This document shows positions 17,406-28,160 of a stretch of DNA of 64,000 bases, piece after piece. The DNA comes from an uncultured Clostridium sp. (GTDB taxonomy: Bacteria > Bacillota > Clostridia > TANB77 > CAG-508). The notes beneath the pieces are model-generated. The model had not been told where the DNA came from. It made no database searches and was given only the letters and a program-made list of their open reading frames with translations. How positions within the stretch are numbered: position 1 is the first letter of the stretch; every line of letters begins with the position of its first letter. A program made the position numbers and the translations under genes. The stretch lies in the NCBI GenBank assembly GCA_946404215.1, contig CAMJCT010000001.1, forward strand, positions 62,001-126,000. Reading direction: 5' to 3'.

Positions 17406-18374
17406 TTAAAACTTTGATTCTTCTAATATAGAATTTATTCTGTCACTATATACATTATCTTCATCCCAAATAGAATTAATTAATTTTAAGATATCCGAAC
17501 AATAATATATCAAATCTGGTAACATCACAAGAATAGTATCTCCTATTTTGTTTATATCAGCTAATAATATATTTCTTTTTATATTATTAGCTGTATCTAT
17601 ACAATTATGAAATACATAATCCTCATTATTATTATTTTCTTTTATAAATATTAATTCATTTCTATTTTCTTTTAAATTATTTACAAATGTTTCAGTTATT
17701 TCTTCAATGTATTTCTGTATTATTTCAGTATTATTTATATTTTTATTTATAAATTGTTTATATTTGTCTGTAATTTTAAATTCTTTTATTTCGGCTATTA
17801 GTGGTTCTGGAAATGCTAAATAATCTAAAATCTTATATTTTTCTTCTTTTGTTATGCCAATTAAAATCATAATTTTCTCTATGTAATCATACATATTGCT
17901 TTCTACAAAATAGCAATATTTGTATTGCCATTTTAATTTGTTTCTTCTTTCTCTTTCAGAATTATATATGTTTATATGTGCAGTTATTATTATTGTAGTT
18001 AAAATCAATTCAAAAATATCCCATTCTTTATCTTCTACAGATGAAAAAAATGAAAAAAAATATACAAACAACATTTCTATTACTATAACTGGAATTAATG
18101 TAATTAGCTCTTTCGACATTCTAAAAAAAGCTCCTTTTATTCTTTTAAATATCGGATAAATTTTTAGTGTTAAAATTTCTATCATAATTATAATATTGAT
18201 TTTATATTCTTTATCTCTGTAGGAATATTTAAATTTAATTCTTTTCAATATCTCATTCAATATAAGTAGAAGAATTAATCCCGACACCATAAATACAATA
18301 AATTTCAATTTAGTGTATTTTGAAAAGTATATACTAATGTTTAATAAAATTATCCATAGTAATCCTAAAGTCAT
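17406..18374 (-). CDS. Unknown membrane protein beside a broken nuclease gene
   Basis: This 322-residue protein has four likely membrane segments, near residues 4-20, 25-42, 105-125 and 140-155. A hydrophilic, Asn/Lys/Glu-rich cytosolic C-terminal half follows. I do not recognise it. It sits 18 bases downstream of the disrupted YhcG-type nuclease gene and in the same direction, within the mobile region between the IS30 element and the integrase, so it is probably part of the same acquired segment. Confidence 0.6.
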   Translation of the reverse strand: MTLGLLWIILLNISIYFSKYTKLKFIVFMVSGLILLLILNEILKRIKFKYSYRDKEYKINIIIMIEILTLKIYPIFKRIKGAFFRMSKELITLIPVIVIEMLFVYFFSFFSSVEDKEWDIFELILTTIIITAHINIYNSERERRNKLKWQYKYCYFVESNMYDYIEKIMILIGITKEEKYKILDYLAFPEPLIAEIKEFKITDKYKQFINKNINNTEIIQKYIEEITETFVNNLKENRNELIFIKENNNNEDYVFHNCIDTANNIKRNILLADINKIGDTILVMLPDLIYYCSDILKLINSIWDEDNVYSDRINSILEESKF

Positions 18375-18392
18375 TTATTAGTTCTCCATCTA

Positions 18393-19405
18393 TTATTCAT
18401 TTAATTCTAAGTTCTTTTTTTCTTCTTCAACAGCATCAATTAATTCCTGCTCTGTTGGTAAATGTAATTTATAACTAGAAGAAAAAATATTTTTATTATC
18501 TTCTGGCAATGTATATTTAACTACTGTCTTATTTTTTAAAGTAGATAGAAGTATTCCAACAGTTGGATTTTCATCATTGCTTTTAATTTCCCTATCATAA
18601 TAATTAACGTACATTTGCATTTGACCAATATCTTGATGTGTTACTTTTCCAATTTTCAAATCTATGATAACAAAACACTTTAAAAGTCTATTATAGAAAA
18701 CCATATCAGGATAAAAATGATCTTCCTCTACGGTTAATCTCACTTGTGAGCCAACAAACATAAAGCCTTTTCCCAATTCTAATAAAAACTCTTTTAAATG
18801 TTCTAATATATTCTTTTCCAAATCAGATTCTAGATAATCTGTATTTTCTTTAATATCAAGAAATTCTAACACAAAAGGTCTTTACTTTCTTTTAATTCAT
18901 GTCCTTTTTCTGCTAATTCTAGTATTTTATTTTTATTAGCTGATAATACTAATCTTTCATAAAGTAATGCCCCTATTTGTCTTTGTAATTCACGAACACT
19001 CCATCTTGCATTTATTGTTTCTTTTATATAAAAATTTCTTTTTGCTTCTTCCTCTATTTTCATTAATTCAAGATAATGTGACCAACTCAATTCGTTCAAC
19101 ACTGTTGAACGAATTTGAAATAAGCAATAAAATTTTCTCATTCTTCTTAAATTTATTATAGAAAAAACTTTGCCAAATTCGTTTGTTAATTTTTCAGATA
19201 ATTTTTCAAGTACAGTTTCCCCATATGAAGCTCTCTCATCACCCTGCTGTATTTCCATAATAGCTTTTCCAATATTCCAGTATAAGTTAAGCATTTCTGT
19301 ATTAACAGTTGCATAAACTCTATTTCTACTACTAATTACTAATTCTTTAATATTGTCAAATATATTATTAATTTCTTTATCATTATTTATTAATTTGTTG
19401 TTCAT
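18393..19405 (-). pseudogene. YhcG-type (DUF1016) PD-(D/E)XK nuclease, frameshifted
   Basis: The N-terminal half (18866-19405) has the DUF1016 helical domain with LYWNIGKAIMEIQ and FSIINLRRMRKFY. The C-terminal half (18393-18872) has the nuclease core with YPDMVFYNR and CFVIIDLKIG, giving the D and ExK-like residues. The halves meet at GACCTTTTGTGTTAG. Relatives read KDP(Y/F)V(L/F)EFL here, so a short deletion of about 13 bases is likelier than one lost base. There is no CGG at the break. This family is common in phage-defence and mobile loci. Confidence 0.8.
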
Positions 19406-19488
19406 ACCAGCACCTCCTGTTAGTATTTTGCGAACATTTGTATTGTATCATGTATATACTAAAAATTCAATATTTTTATAAAAATTTT

Positions 19489-20747
19489 TCAAAATTTCAA
19501 ATTTATAATCTCATCTATTACATCAGATTTCATAATTTCTTCTAACATATCATTTGCTTCTTTTCTTGTTTCATCTGAACTTGATATATAATAGTTTTCA
19601 GTTGTTTCTATTCTACTATGTCCCAAAATATCTGCAACATCTCTTATTTCTGCTCCATTTCGTAGAATCTTAGTAGCATAACTTCCTCTCAAATCATAAA
19701 ATCTACAATTCTTTATTCCAAGTTCATTATGTATTATTTTAAAAGGATATTTAATGATATCTGTTCCTACATATAATCCATTATTTTTTGTAAATACCAT
19801 ATCTACACTTTTTAAATTTTTATATTTACCTTCAACAATTTTATATTCATTTATTTTCCCATACTCATTTTTAATAGGTTCTAGTTCATATTTTTTATAT
19901 TTTCTTCCATATTTCTTTTTTAAAAGTTTTTGTTTTTCTTTATATTTGCATATTATTTTATATAAAGTTTCTGATATCAAAACCTCTCTACAACTTCCTG
20001 TCGTTTTTGTTGCTCCCAGAAACCATCTTCCTTTATTATCTTTCTTTTTACAATATACCGTTTTATTTACTGTAATAGTTCTATTCCCTAAATCAATATC
20101 TTCCCATGTTAATGCAAATACTTCTCCTGTTCTCATACCTGTGTAGCAAGCCATTAGAAAAGCACATATAAAAGTATCATTATTTTTAAATCTTAATAAA
20201 ATTTTATCAATTTCTTCTTGAAAATAAATAAGTTTTACTCTGTTTTTTTGGGTTCAAACAATATTACTTTTGGAATTTGTAATTCAACTGCTGGATTATA
20301 TTTTAAAAATCCAAAATAATTTGTTGCATCTCTAAAAGAGCTTTTAATTACTTTTTGATAATTTCTAACTCCTTCTTTAGTTTTACATTTTTGTGCAATT
20401 TTCAATAGTGATTGATTTAACAAATATGGTGTAATAAAACTTAATTTATATTTTCCTATTTCTTCTTTTAGAACTTTAAATGTTTCTTTATATCTTTTTG
20501 CCGTGGAATACTTAAAATTTATTTCAAAGTATTCTTTCATCCAATAATCTAAATAATCTGCATAAGACATTTGAGAGTCTTTTGTAACACCACTATTTAT
20601 ATATTCTTCATAAGCTTTCATTCCTGCCATTAATGCTTCATTTTTAGTTTTAAACCCAGATTTACTAATATACTTACGTTTTCCTTCTACTTTGGCTATC
20701 TCAAATTGATATTGATATACTTTTCCACGTTTTCGTATATTTACCAT
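19489..20747 (-). pseudogene. Tyrosine recombinase (integrase), frameshifted in an A run
   Basis: The N-terminal part (20235-20747, 170 residues) has the arm-binding AP2-like domain (GKVYQYQFEI) and the SAM-like core-binding domain. The catalytic part (19489-20154) has the first Arg in CYTGMRTGEVFAL, then DLRGSYATKIL (R-box), GHSRIETTENYY and the tyrosine. The two meet at CCCAAAAAAACAGAG, where one more A (eight instead of seven) would join them. This may be a real mutation, a sequencing error in a homopolymer, or slippage. It marks the edge of an integrated element ending near secA; I could not identify attachment repeats. Confidence 0.8.
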
Positions 20748-20925
20748 TTTTTACCTCCATTCTTTTTTTATATTTTTACATATAAAAAAAAGAAATGTCA
20801 ACATATTTTCAATGTCTACATTCCTTTATTTCCAGTCAATTTTGTTCGCATATTTTTATTTCTGCTGACAAAGCGAACTGATTTTACCAATTTTTAAGTT
20901 TATAAAATCGCCTGTAATCCAGTAT

Positions 20926-23682
20926 TTAAGCATTCTTCCCGTGACAGTTCTTATACTTTTTACCCGAACCACATGGACATGGATCATTTCTACCTACTTT
21001 AGGTCCCTCATTTCTAACTGTTCTGTCAACATCAGTTCCTATTTTAGAACCACCATCCACACTATGGATTGCTTCTAATGCTGCACCTGTTATTTTTACT
21101 GTTTCTTGTCTCTTGGCCTCTCCTTGTTGTCTTATATGCATTAATATTTTCGTTACATCAACTTTAATATCATTTATCATTTCGTCAAACATATCAAAAC
21201 CTTCTAGCCTGTATTGAACAACAGGGTCTTTTTGTCCATATGCTCTAAGTCCAATTCCATTTTTTAATTCATCCATGCTATCTATATGATTCATCCATTT
21301 TTCGTCAACAACCTTAAGCATTACAACTCTTTCAAGTTCTCTCATCTCTTCAGAACCAATTTCTTTTTCTTTGTTTTCATATATTTTTAAAGCCTTCTTA
21401 TTTAACTCTTCTGAAATAGCTTGAGAATTATCTTTGTTTTCTTTAATGTATTCTAACATTTCAATTCCGAAAATGTTTAATATTTCATTATCTAAAGATT
21501 CTATGTTTAATTCTGATGTTTCAACGTTTACAAACATATCTACAATATTACTAGATACAAAATCAATCATAGAAATTATACTATCATGTATATTTTCTCC
21601 ATCTAATACTTGTCTTCTTTGTTTATAAATTATTTCTCTTTGAGCATTCATTACATCATCATATTTTAAGACATTTTTACGAATACTAAAGTTTCTGCCT
21701 TCTACCTTCTTTTGAGCATTTTCTACCGCATTAGATATTATTCTCGTTTCAATTGGCATATCTTCATCTGCACCTAGAGTATTGTAAACTCTAGTTATAG
21801 AATCACCACCAAATATTTTCATAAGGTCATCATCTAATCCTATATAGAATTTAGACTCACCTATATCTCCTTGACGTCCTGAACGACCACGAAGCTGATT
21901 ATCTATTCTTCTAGATTCATGTCTTTCTGTTCCAATTATTTTTAGTCCTCCAGCAGATATTACTTTTTCCTTTTCCTCTTTTATTTTGTCATCATATTTC
22001 TCAACTAATTTCTTAAATTGTTCTCTTGCTCTTAGAATATCTTGGTTATCTGTTTCATAATATGTATCTGCTTCTTCGATAAATTGATGAGGTACTTTGT
22101 TTTTTCTCATTTCTTCTTTTGCTAGGAACTCACTATTTCCTCCAAGCATAATATCAGTACCACGTCCTGCCATGTTTGTTGCAATTGTCACAGCTCCGAA
22201 TTTACCAGCTTGAGCAACAATTTCCGCTTCTTTTTCATGATATTTTGCATTCAAAACTTCGTGTTTTATTCCCTCTTGTTTTAGAAGTTTACTTAACTTT
22301 TCAGACTTCTCAATAGATACAGTACCAACTAATACCGGTTGACCTTTTTTATTACTTTCTTTTATGCTTTCTACAATTGCTCTATATTTTGCGTTTTCAT
22401 TTTTATAAATAACATCGTTTTCATCTTTACGAATCATTGGTTTGTTTGTAGGAATTGCAATAACATCCAAATTGTATATTTCTTGAAACTCTGCTTCCTC
22501 TGTCATAGCAGTACCTGTCATACCAGATAATTTATCATACATTCTAAAGAAGTTTTGGAATGTAATAGTAGCAAGTGTTTTGGATTCATCAGCTATTTTT
22601 ACATGTTCTTTTGCTTCAATTGCTTGATGCAATCCATTATTATATCTTCTTCCATACATAATACGTCCTGTGAATTCATCTACAATTAGAACTTCACCAT
22701 CTTTTACTATATAATCAATATCTTTTTTCATAACTCCATGAGCTCTTAAAGATTGATTGACATGATGAACTAGATTCGAATTATCTAAATCGTTGAAATT
22801 CTCAAGTCCAAAAAACTCTTCAGCTTTTTTAATGCCTTTACCTGTTAACGATGCAGATTTTGCCTTTAAGTCTACTATGTAATCATATTTTTCATTATCT
22901 TCTGCCTGTTCGAAATCTTTAATATCCTCTTCAACTATAATTTTAGGAGTTAATTTTTTAACAAAATTATCCGCCTTTTTGTATAAATCAGATGATTCAT
23001 TTGCACGTCCAGAAATGATAAGTGGAGTTCTTGCCTCATCTATTAAAATACTATCAATTTCATCCACAATTGCATAATGCAATCCTCTTTGAACTAATTG
23101 ATTCTTGTAAATTACCATATTATCTCTTAAATAATCAAAACCAAATTCGTTGTTTGTTCCATAAGTTACATCTGCATTATAAGCATCTTGTTTTTGCTGT
23201 GGTTCCATTCCAGCTATAACTAACCCAACAGATAGTCCTAAAAACTTATATAATTTTCCCATCCATTCACTATCTCTTTTAGCTAAGTAATCATTTACTG
23301 TTATAACGTGAACACCTTTTCCTTCTAAAGCATTTAAATATACTGGAAGTGTTGCAACTAGTGTTTTACCTTCACCAGTTTTCATTTCTGAAATTCTACC
23401 TTGATGTAAAATAATACCACCAATTAATTGTACATCAAAATGTCTCATTCCTAATACTCTTTTAGATGCTTCTCGAACAACAGCAAAAGCTTCTGGTAAT
23501 ATATCATCTAATGTCTTTCCTTCATTTAATTGATTTTTAAAGTAATCCGTTTTTCCTCTTAATTCACTATCACTTAATTTTGACATTTCTTCTTCTAATC
23601 CATTAATCTTTTCCACTAATGGCATTACTCTTTTAACTTCCTTCTCACTATAAGATTTGAATAGTTTGTTTAATATACTCAT
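20926..23682 (-). CDS. secA: Preprotein translocase motor ATPase
   Basis: This 918-residue SecA drives Sec-dependent export at the membrane. Walker A lies in [10 protein letters not shown] near residue 100, the DEAD-type [16 protein letters not shown] follows, helicase motif VI is [14 protein letters not shown], and the C-terminal zinc/SEC-C motif [14 protein letters not shown] is intact. The start is the MSILNKLF methionine; the longer frame would need a TTG with the GAAGGG site only two bases away. The promoter at 23734-23762 is clear. Confidence 0.98.
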   Translation of the reverse strand: MSILNKLFKSYSEKEVKRVMPLVEKINGLEEEMSKLSDSELRGKTDYFKNQLNEGKTLDDILPEAFAVVREASKRVLGMRHFDVQLIGGIILHQGRISEMKTGEGKTLVATLPVYLNALEGKGVHVITVNDYLAKRDSEWMGKLYKFLGLSVGLVIAGMEPQQKQDAYNADVTYGTNNEFGFDYLRDNMVIYKNQLVQRGLHYAIVDEIDSILIDEARTPLIISGRANESSDLYKKADNFVKKLTPKIIVEEDIKDFEQAEDNEKYDYIVDLKAKSASLTGKGIKKAEEFFGLENFNDLDNSNLVHHVNQSLRAHGVMKKDIDYIVKDGEVLIVDEFTGRIMYGRRYNNGLHQAIEAKEHVKIADESKTLATITFQNFFRMYDKLSGMTGTAMTEEAEFQEIYNLDVIAIPTNKPMIRKDENDVIYKNENAKYRAIVESIKESNKKGQPVLVGTVSIEKSEKLSKLLKQEGIKHEVLNAKYHEKEAEIVAQAGKFGAVTIATNMAGRGTDIMLGGNSEFLAKEEMRKNKVPHQFIEEADTYYETDNQDILRAREQFKKLVEKYDDKIKEEKEKVISAGGLKIIGTERHESRRIDNQLRGRSGRQGDIGESKFYIGLDDDLMKIFGGDSITRVYNTLGADEDMPIETRIISNAVENAQKKVEGRNFSIRKNVLKYDDVMNAQREIIYKQRRQVLDGENIHDSIISMIDFVSSNIVDMFVNVETSELNIESLDNEILNIFGIEMLEYIKENKDNSQAISEELNKKALKIYENKEKEIGSEEMRELERVVMLKVVDEKWMNHIDSMDELKNGIGLRAYGQKDPVVQYRLEGFDMFDEMINDIKVDVTKILMHIRQQGEAKRQETVKITGAALEAIHSVDGGSKIGTDVDRTVRNEGPKVGRNDPCPCGSGKKYKNCHGKNA

Positions 23683-23733
23683 TTTTGAATTCAATCCCTT
23701 CTAAAGTTTTTTAAATCTTTTTTCACATTTGTT

Positions 23734-23762
23734 ACTATATCACTAAAATTATTTTTTATCAA
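23734..23762 (-). promoter_or_regulatory. secA promoter
   Basis: On the minus strand TTGATA (23757-23762) and TATAGT (23734-23739) are 17 bases apart, about 50 bases before the secA start codon. Confidence 0.65.
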
Positions 23763-23791
23763 GCTTTTCTTAATATTATTTAAAATAATTC

Positions 23792-23932
23792 GTTACTGTT
23801 CAGTCATATTTAATTAGAAGTCCTTAGTTAAGTGATTACTATCTAAATATTTTGAGAATTAATCGAATGCGACTTGAAATAACTTAAAAAATCACAGTAA
23901 CAATAATTTGGTGAAACCTAAATGATATTAAT
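23792..23932. repeat. Dispersed palindromic repeat, copy at 23.8 kb
   Basis: The first 65 bases (GTTACTGTTCAGTCATATTT onward) are nearly identical to those at 52714. The segment at 23910-23932 (GGTGAAACCTAAATGATATTA) matches the left arm of the palindrome at 46112-46151. This repeat fills most of the 320-base gap between secA and the next gene. Confidence 0.7.
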
Positions 23933-24002
23933 AAATTTTAGAATATAAGCTTTATTAACAACATATATTTAGCTAAGAAGACAATAAAAGTGAGGAATTA
24001 TT

Positions 24003-24551
24003 ATGTTTGTTTATAATATTAAAATAAATGGTAATAGGACATTTAAATGTTTTTTTGCTGGAATTATTGTATTACTATTTACTATTGCTGGAATAGTATG
24101 CTTCAAAATTTTTTCTGGTGCAAATAACGCTTCAGAAAATTCTGGATGTATACCTAGAAACAAAGTCTTTGAGATATCCTCTTCAAATTATACTAATATT
24201 CTAAAGGCTGTACACGAAAACATTGATAATTATAAGGGTATAAAAATTAACTATACAGGATATGTGTACAGGGTTTTTGACTTGAAAGATAATCAATTTA
24301 TTTTGGCTAGAGATATGGTTATTTCTTCGGATTTTCAGTCTGTTATTGTAGGCTTTTTATGTGAAATAGATGATGCAAAAAACTTTGAGAATAATACATG
24401 GGTTAATATAACTGGTGAAATAATAAAAGGAGACTATCATGGTGATATGCCAATAGTAAAAATAACAGAAATAAAAAAGGTAGACAAACCAAATAATGAA
24501 TTTGTTTATCCACCTAGTAATAGCTATATACCAACAAGCGGTTTGCCTTAG
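24003..24551 (+). CDS. Membrane-anchored OB-fold-like protein (YcgQ/DUF1980 C-terminal type)
   Basis: This 182-residue protein has one N-terminal membrane segment (residues about 16-38) and an outside domain. The domain segments INYTGYVYRVFDL, QFILARDMVISS and NTWVNITGEI match the pattern of the C-terminal domain of YcgQ/TIGR03943-type proteins, whose partners are YcgR-like permeases. Here it stands alone, with no permease beside it, and the CC pair of the family is absent. GTGAGGA lies before the ATG. The function is unknown. Confidence 0.5.
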   Translation: MFVYNIKINGNRTFKCFFAGIIVLLFTIAGIVCFKIFSGANNASENSGCIPRNKVFEISSSNYTNILKAVHENIDNYKGIKINYTGYVYRVFDLKDNQFILARDMVISSDFQSVIVGFLCEIDDAKNFENNTWVNITGEIIKGDYHGDMPIVKITEIKKVDKPNNEFVYPPSNSYIPTSGLP

Positions 24552-24584
24552 AAAAATTTCTAAAGATGTAACTCCATTCTATAT

Positions 24585-25043
24585 TTAATCCACTAAGGCA
24601 GTATCTTTTAATAATACTATATTTTTTGTGTTTGAACTAATTTCTTTTAAAATTTCTCCATCATCGTCTATTAATATAATTACTTCAGAAGAATTATCTA
24701 AATTTTTTATAAAATTGGTTTTTAAAACTTTTGAATGTTCAAAATTATTACCTTCTCTATCTAAAATAATTCTATTTTCTTTTTTAAAGAAGGGCGCATT
24801 CTTGTCTAGCCATCTATTTTTCTGTTCAATACCTTCTGTCATACGAGATACTGATAAAATATATAATTCTATATTAGATAACTTTGAAATTTCTTCTAAT
24901 TTTTCAATGCTTGAAAACAAAGGTCTTTTTTTATCATACTCCCCTGGTTTTCCAACATCATAATCAGCTATAACTCCATCCATATCTATAAATAGCTTTA
25001 TTTTACTATTGTTAAACTGTTCTAAAAAATCTTTTAAATACAT
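24585..25043 (-). CDS. HAD-like 5'-nucleotidase-type protein
   Basis: This 152-residue HAD-superfamily protein has motif I as FIDMDGVIADYD (residues about 18-29) and motif II as YILSVS. The acidic motif IV is IILIDDDGEIL near the C-terminus. It resembles the small 5'(3')-deoxyribonucleotidase group. The likely role is dephosphorylation of a nucleotide or similar compound. AGGAGG precedes the ATG. It starts 28 bases after the extended end of the zeta-toxin gene and may be co-transcribed with it. Confidence 0.7.
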   Translation of the reverse strand: MYLKDFLEQFNNSKIKLFIDMDGVIADYDVGKPGEYDKKRPLFSSIEKLEEISKLSNIELYILSVSRMTEGIEQKNRWLDKNAPFFKKENRIILDREGNNFEHSKVLKTNFIKNLDNSSEVIILIDDDGEILKEISSNTKNIVLLKDTALVD

Positions 25044-25070
25044 AGTGTATGTTCCTCCTAATAATTATAA

Positions 25071-25965
25071 TTATAAATCTCGTGCATCTTTTGACAATTC
25101 CATCAAGAATTCCTTCTTTAATTCTTTTAAACCATCTAAAGAATTTTGAGTTAATACTGGGTTAACTCCATACTCTGTTATTGTTCTTTCTGCTTTTTCA
25201 ATTCTTTCTAAATATCCGAGATACATTAAAATATATTTTTCTTCTTTGTTTTGCTCTTTCTACATTAATAGCTTCTTCAAAATTTTCATATTGTTTTCCA
25301 TTTTTAGAATATTTAAGAATAGGAGGTTTATTAATATTTTCCCCTCTTATAAAAACATTTATTTCATCTAATAACCCTTGACTATCTAGGTATTTAATTC
25401 CTGGAACAAAAGAATTATACATCTTCATTTGATTCTCTTTAGAACATCCTCTAGGTGTCAATCCTGAAGTTAGCATAATACACTCTCTTTCAAAACATGC
25501 TAGCCTGCTTTCAAAAATATCTGTTGCAATTATATTTGATGTTATTTTATAACCAGCATTTTTGAATTGTCGTATTAATTCAACGTCTTCTTTATATCTA
25601 TTAAATGTTCTTTCATTAATAATGCTAATTTTGTGATTTTTAAGCTCAGTCATAATTTTAGGAGTAGCAGGTCTAACAAATTGTCTTGTAATTCTATAGC
25701 ATTCTTCTGGTAATTCTTCTATGGCATCTAAATACCTTGGATCAAACATAGCAATTTTGTCTGAACTAACTTCAAAAGGTTTTTCTTCCTTTTCCTTAAA
25801 TTTTCTTCTAAAAAAATTTTCGACTGTTGTCTTTCCTGCACCAGGTCCTGCAGAAACAAATAATAACTCAGGTTTTTCTGAAACTGTAGCAGTAGAATAA
25901 GCCTCTGCCAAAAATCTTTTTATTCCTGTTTCAATTTCAGCAACTGTTAAATCGTATTTCCCCAT
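25071..25965 (-). CDS. Zeta-toxin-like P-loop kinase, read through a +1 shift at CGG
   Basis: The N-terminal 250 residues show Walker A SAGPGAGKTT (about 39-48) and the zeta-like NERTFNRYKE segment, so it should be a kinase of the zeta-toxin/UDP-sugar kinase group. The upstream frame ends soon after TCT CGG ATA at 25216-25218. If the C at 25218 is skipped, the frame continues as SGYLERIEKAERTITEYG for another 48 residues to a stop at 25071-25073, giving 297 residues. Without the shift the protein ends in the unlikely tail RIFRKN. The start overlaps the end of the small upstream gene, as in toxin-antitoxin pairs. Confidence 0.75.
25216..25218 (-). other. Candidate +1 recoding site (TCT CGG A) in the zeta-like gene
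   Basis: CGG is in the upstream frame. Skipping its C gives GGA (Gly) and the long downstream frame. Confidence 0.6.
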
Positions 25966-26177
25966 TTTGTTTTTTCCTTTCTTACCTCTGGTAAATAAAT
26001 ATTATATACTTTTTTTATAACATCTTCATCTAATTCATATATTTTCTGTTTTTCCTCTACCAAATTTGATAGTTCTTTCTTAAACTCTTCTTTGTTATTA
26101 CCCTGATTATTATTGAGAAATTGAACAATTTTTAACTGAATAATTTCAAGCGCAACTTCAACTTTAATTTCATCCAT
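25947..26177 (-). CDS. Small helical partner of the zeta-like gene (candidate antitoxin)
   Basis: This 76-residue protein is mostly helical and charged, with leucine- and isoleucine-spaced helices (EIIQLKIVQFL and LSNLVEEKQKIYEL). It ends inside the start of the zeta-like gene, overlapping by 19 bases. The order and overlap fit an epsilon-type antitoxin before its toxin, but sequence similarity to epsilon is not evident to me, so the antitoxin role is inference. AAGGGGA precedes the ATG. Confidence 0.55.
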   Translation of the reverse strand: MDEIKVEVALEIIQLKIVQFLNNNQGNNKEEFKKELSNLVEEKQKIYELDEDVIKKVYNIYLPEVRKEKTKWGNTI

Positions 26178-26317
26178 ACAAGTTCCCCTTAATTAAATAA
26201 TATTTGACACTTATTATTATAATATGAATTTTAAAAAATGTAAAGTTATATATAAATGTTTTACTTTTTTAGCAAATTATGATAAAATATTTCAAATATG
26301 TTTCGGAGGTAATTAAA

Positions 26318-27853
26318 GTGAAAAATGAATTAATTTTAATTTTGGACTTTGGAGGTCAGTATAATCAGCTAATTGCAAGAAGAGTTAGAGAATGCAATGT
26401 TTATTCTGAAGTAGTTCCTTATAATATTTCAATAGAAAAAATCAAAGAAAAAAATCCAAAAGGAATAATATTTACAGGTGGCCCTGCAAGTGTATATGGA
26501 GAAGACTCTCCAAGATGTGCAGATGGTATCTTTGATTTAGGAATACCTGTTCTTGGCATCTGCTATGGTATGCAGCTTATGACATATACATTAGGCGGAA
26601 AAGTTGCAAGAGCAGATAAAAGAGAATATGGTGTAACAGAGGTAGACATAGATAATACAACTCCTATATTCAAAGGATTTGAAAATAAAAATTGCTTCTT
26701 AATGAGTCATACAGATTATGTAGATGCTGTACCAGATGGGTTTAAAAATGCAGGTTCTACTCCATCTTGCCCAAATGCAGCAATTGCAAATGTTTCAAAA
26801 AATCTATATGGCATTCAATTCCATCCAGAAGTTAATAATTCTGTTAATGGAACCGAGGTTATTAAAAATTTTCTATTTAATGTTTGTAAATGTACTGGAG
26901 ATTGGATTATTTCTTCATTTGTTGAAGAAAGTGTACAAAAATTAAAAGAAAAAATTGGAGATAAAAAAGCTCTATGTGCTTTATCTGGCGGTGTAGATTC
27001 ATCAGTAGCTGCCGTACTTCTTTCTAAAGCAATAGGCAAAAATTTAACTTGTATTTTTGTTGACCATGGCCTTCTTCGTAAAAATGAAGGTGATGAAGTT
27101 GAAGAAATTTTTAGAAATCAATTCGATATAAATTTAATTAGAGTAAATGCTAAAGATAGATTTTTAGCTAAGCTTGCTGGCGTTACAGACCCAGAAAAAA
27201 AGAGAAAAATAATTGGTGAAGAATTTATTAGAGTTTTTGAAGAAGAAGCTAAAAAAATTGGAACAGTTGATTTCTTAGTTCAAGGAACTATCTACCCAGA
27301 TGTTATTGAAAGTGGATTAGGTAAAAGCTCTGTAATAAAAAGCCATCATAATGTTGGAGGTCTTCCAGACTATGTTGATTTTAAAGAAATAGTTGAGCCA
27401 TTAAGAGATTTATTTAAAGATGAAGTTAGAAAAACTGGATTAGAACTAGGAATTCCAGAAAATTTGGTATTTAGGCAACCATTTCCTGGTCCAGGGCTTG
27501 CAATTAGAATAATTGGAGATATTACAGATGATAAATTAACAATTTTAAAAGAAGCGGATAGTATTTTTAGAGAAGAAATTGCAAATGCTGGACTACATAA
27601 AAGCATAAATCAATACTTTGCAGTATTAACAAACTTAAAATCTGTTGGTGTTATGGGTGATGAAAGAACTTATGATTATACTGTAGCACTTCGTGCAGTT
27701 GAAACTACAGATTTCATGACAGGTGTTTGGAGCAAAATTCCTTATGAAATATTGGAAAAGGTTTCTTCACGTATAGTAAATGAAGTAAGCCATATAAATA
27801 GAGTTGTATATGATATAACTTCTAAGCCACCTGCAACAATTGAGTGGGAATAA
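26318..27853 (+). CDS. guaA: GMP synthase (glutamine-hydrolysing)
   Basis: This 511-residue enzyme converts XMP to GMP with ATP and glutamine. The N-terminal class I amidotransferase domain has the nucleophile Cys in GICYGMQL and the His/Glu in GIQFHPEV. The PP-loop ATP pyrophosphatase has LSGGVDSS, and the dimerisation domain ends with the conserved [12 protein letters not shown] at 26318 is chosen as the start because GGAGGT lies seven bases before it and the protein then begins with the typical [10 protein letters not shown] strand. The upstream ATG at 26279 lacks a ribosome site. Confidence 0.97.
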   Translation: MKNELILILDFGGQYNQLIARRVRECNVYSEVVPYNISIEKIKEKNPKGIIFTGGPASVYGEDSPRCADGIFDLGIPVLGICYGMQLMTYTLGGKVARADKREYGVTEVDIDNTTPIFKGFENKNCFLMSHTDYVDAVPDGFKNAGSTPSCPNAAIANVSKNLYGIQFHPEVNNSVNGTEVIKNFLFNVCKCTGDWIISSFVEESVQKLKEKIGDKKALCALSGGVDSSVAAVLLSKAIGKNLTCIFVDHGLLRKNEGDEVEEIFRNQFDINLIRVNAKDRFLAKLAGVTDPEKKRKIIGEEFIRVFEEEAKKIGTVDFLVQGTIYPDVIESGLGKSSVIKSHHNVGGLPDYVDFKEIVEPLRDLFKDEVRKTGLELGIPENLVFRQPFPGPGLAIRIIGDITDDKLTILKEADSIFREEIANAGLHKSINQYFAVLTNLKSVGVMGDERTYDYTVALRAVETTDFMTGVWSKIPYEILEKVSSRIVNEVSHINRVVYDITSKPPATIEWE

Positions 27854-27873
27854 TTTTTTTTATTTACAATAAT

Positions 27874-28132
27874 TGTTACAATTCATTGCTTATTATAAAA
27901 TTCTATAATGCTAAAAGCTAAACCATATTATTTTTTTTCAAAAAGGCTCGTTCAAGCCTAAGCTGCGTAAGAAACTCACATAAATTTTATGGCACCCTTC
28001 CAAGGACAAGCCTTGAACGCTTTCCATAAAATTTATTAGAATTTCTAACTTGCTCGCTTTCAATTCGCCTTTTTGAAAAAAAATAATATGGTTTAGCTTT
28101 TAGCTGTTCTAAGTAAGCAGTGAATTGTAACA
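27874..28132. repeat. Foldback element with long inverted arms
   Basis: About 259 bases are bounded by TGTTACAATTCA(T/C)TGCTTA and its complement. The arms contain AAAGCTAAACCATATTATTT and are largely complementary over about 70 bases. Inside, GTTCAAGCC/GGCTTGAAC-like and CATAAATTTTATGG/CCATAAAATTT segments also pair. It holds no frame of note. It resembles a MITE or a large structured RNA, and fills the 300-base gap between guaA and the permease gene. It could terminate both converging genes. Confidence 0.75.
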
Positions 28133-28160
28133 AAAAATTTATTTAAAAAATATTAATTAT

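Noticed and set aside
19740..20240. CGG-type recoding at the integrase break
   Set aside because: The break is in a run of seven A with no CGG. It needs one added base, not a skipped C.
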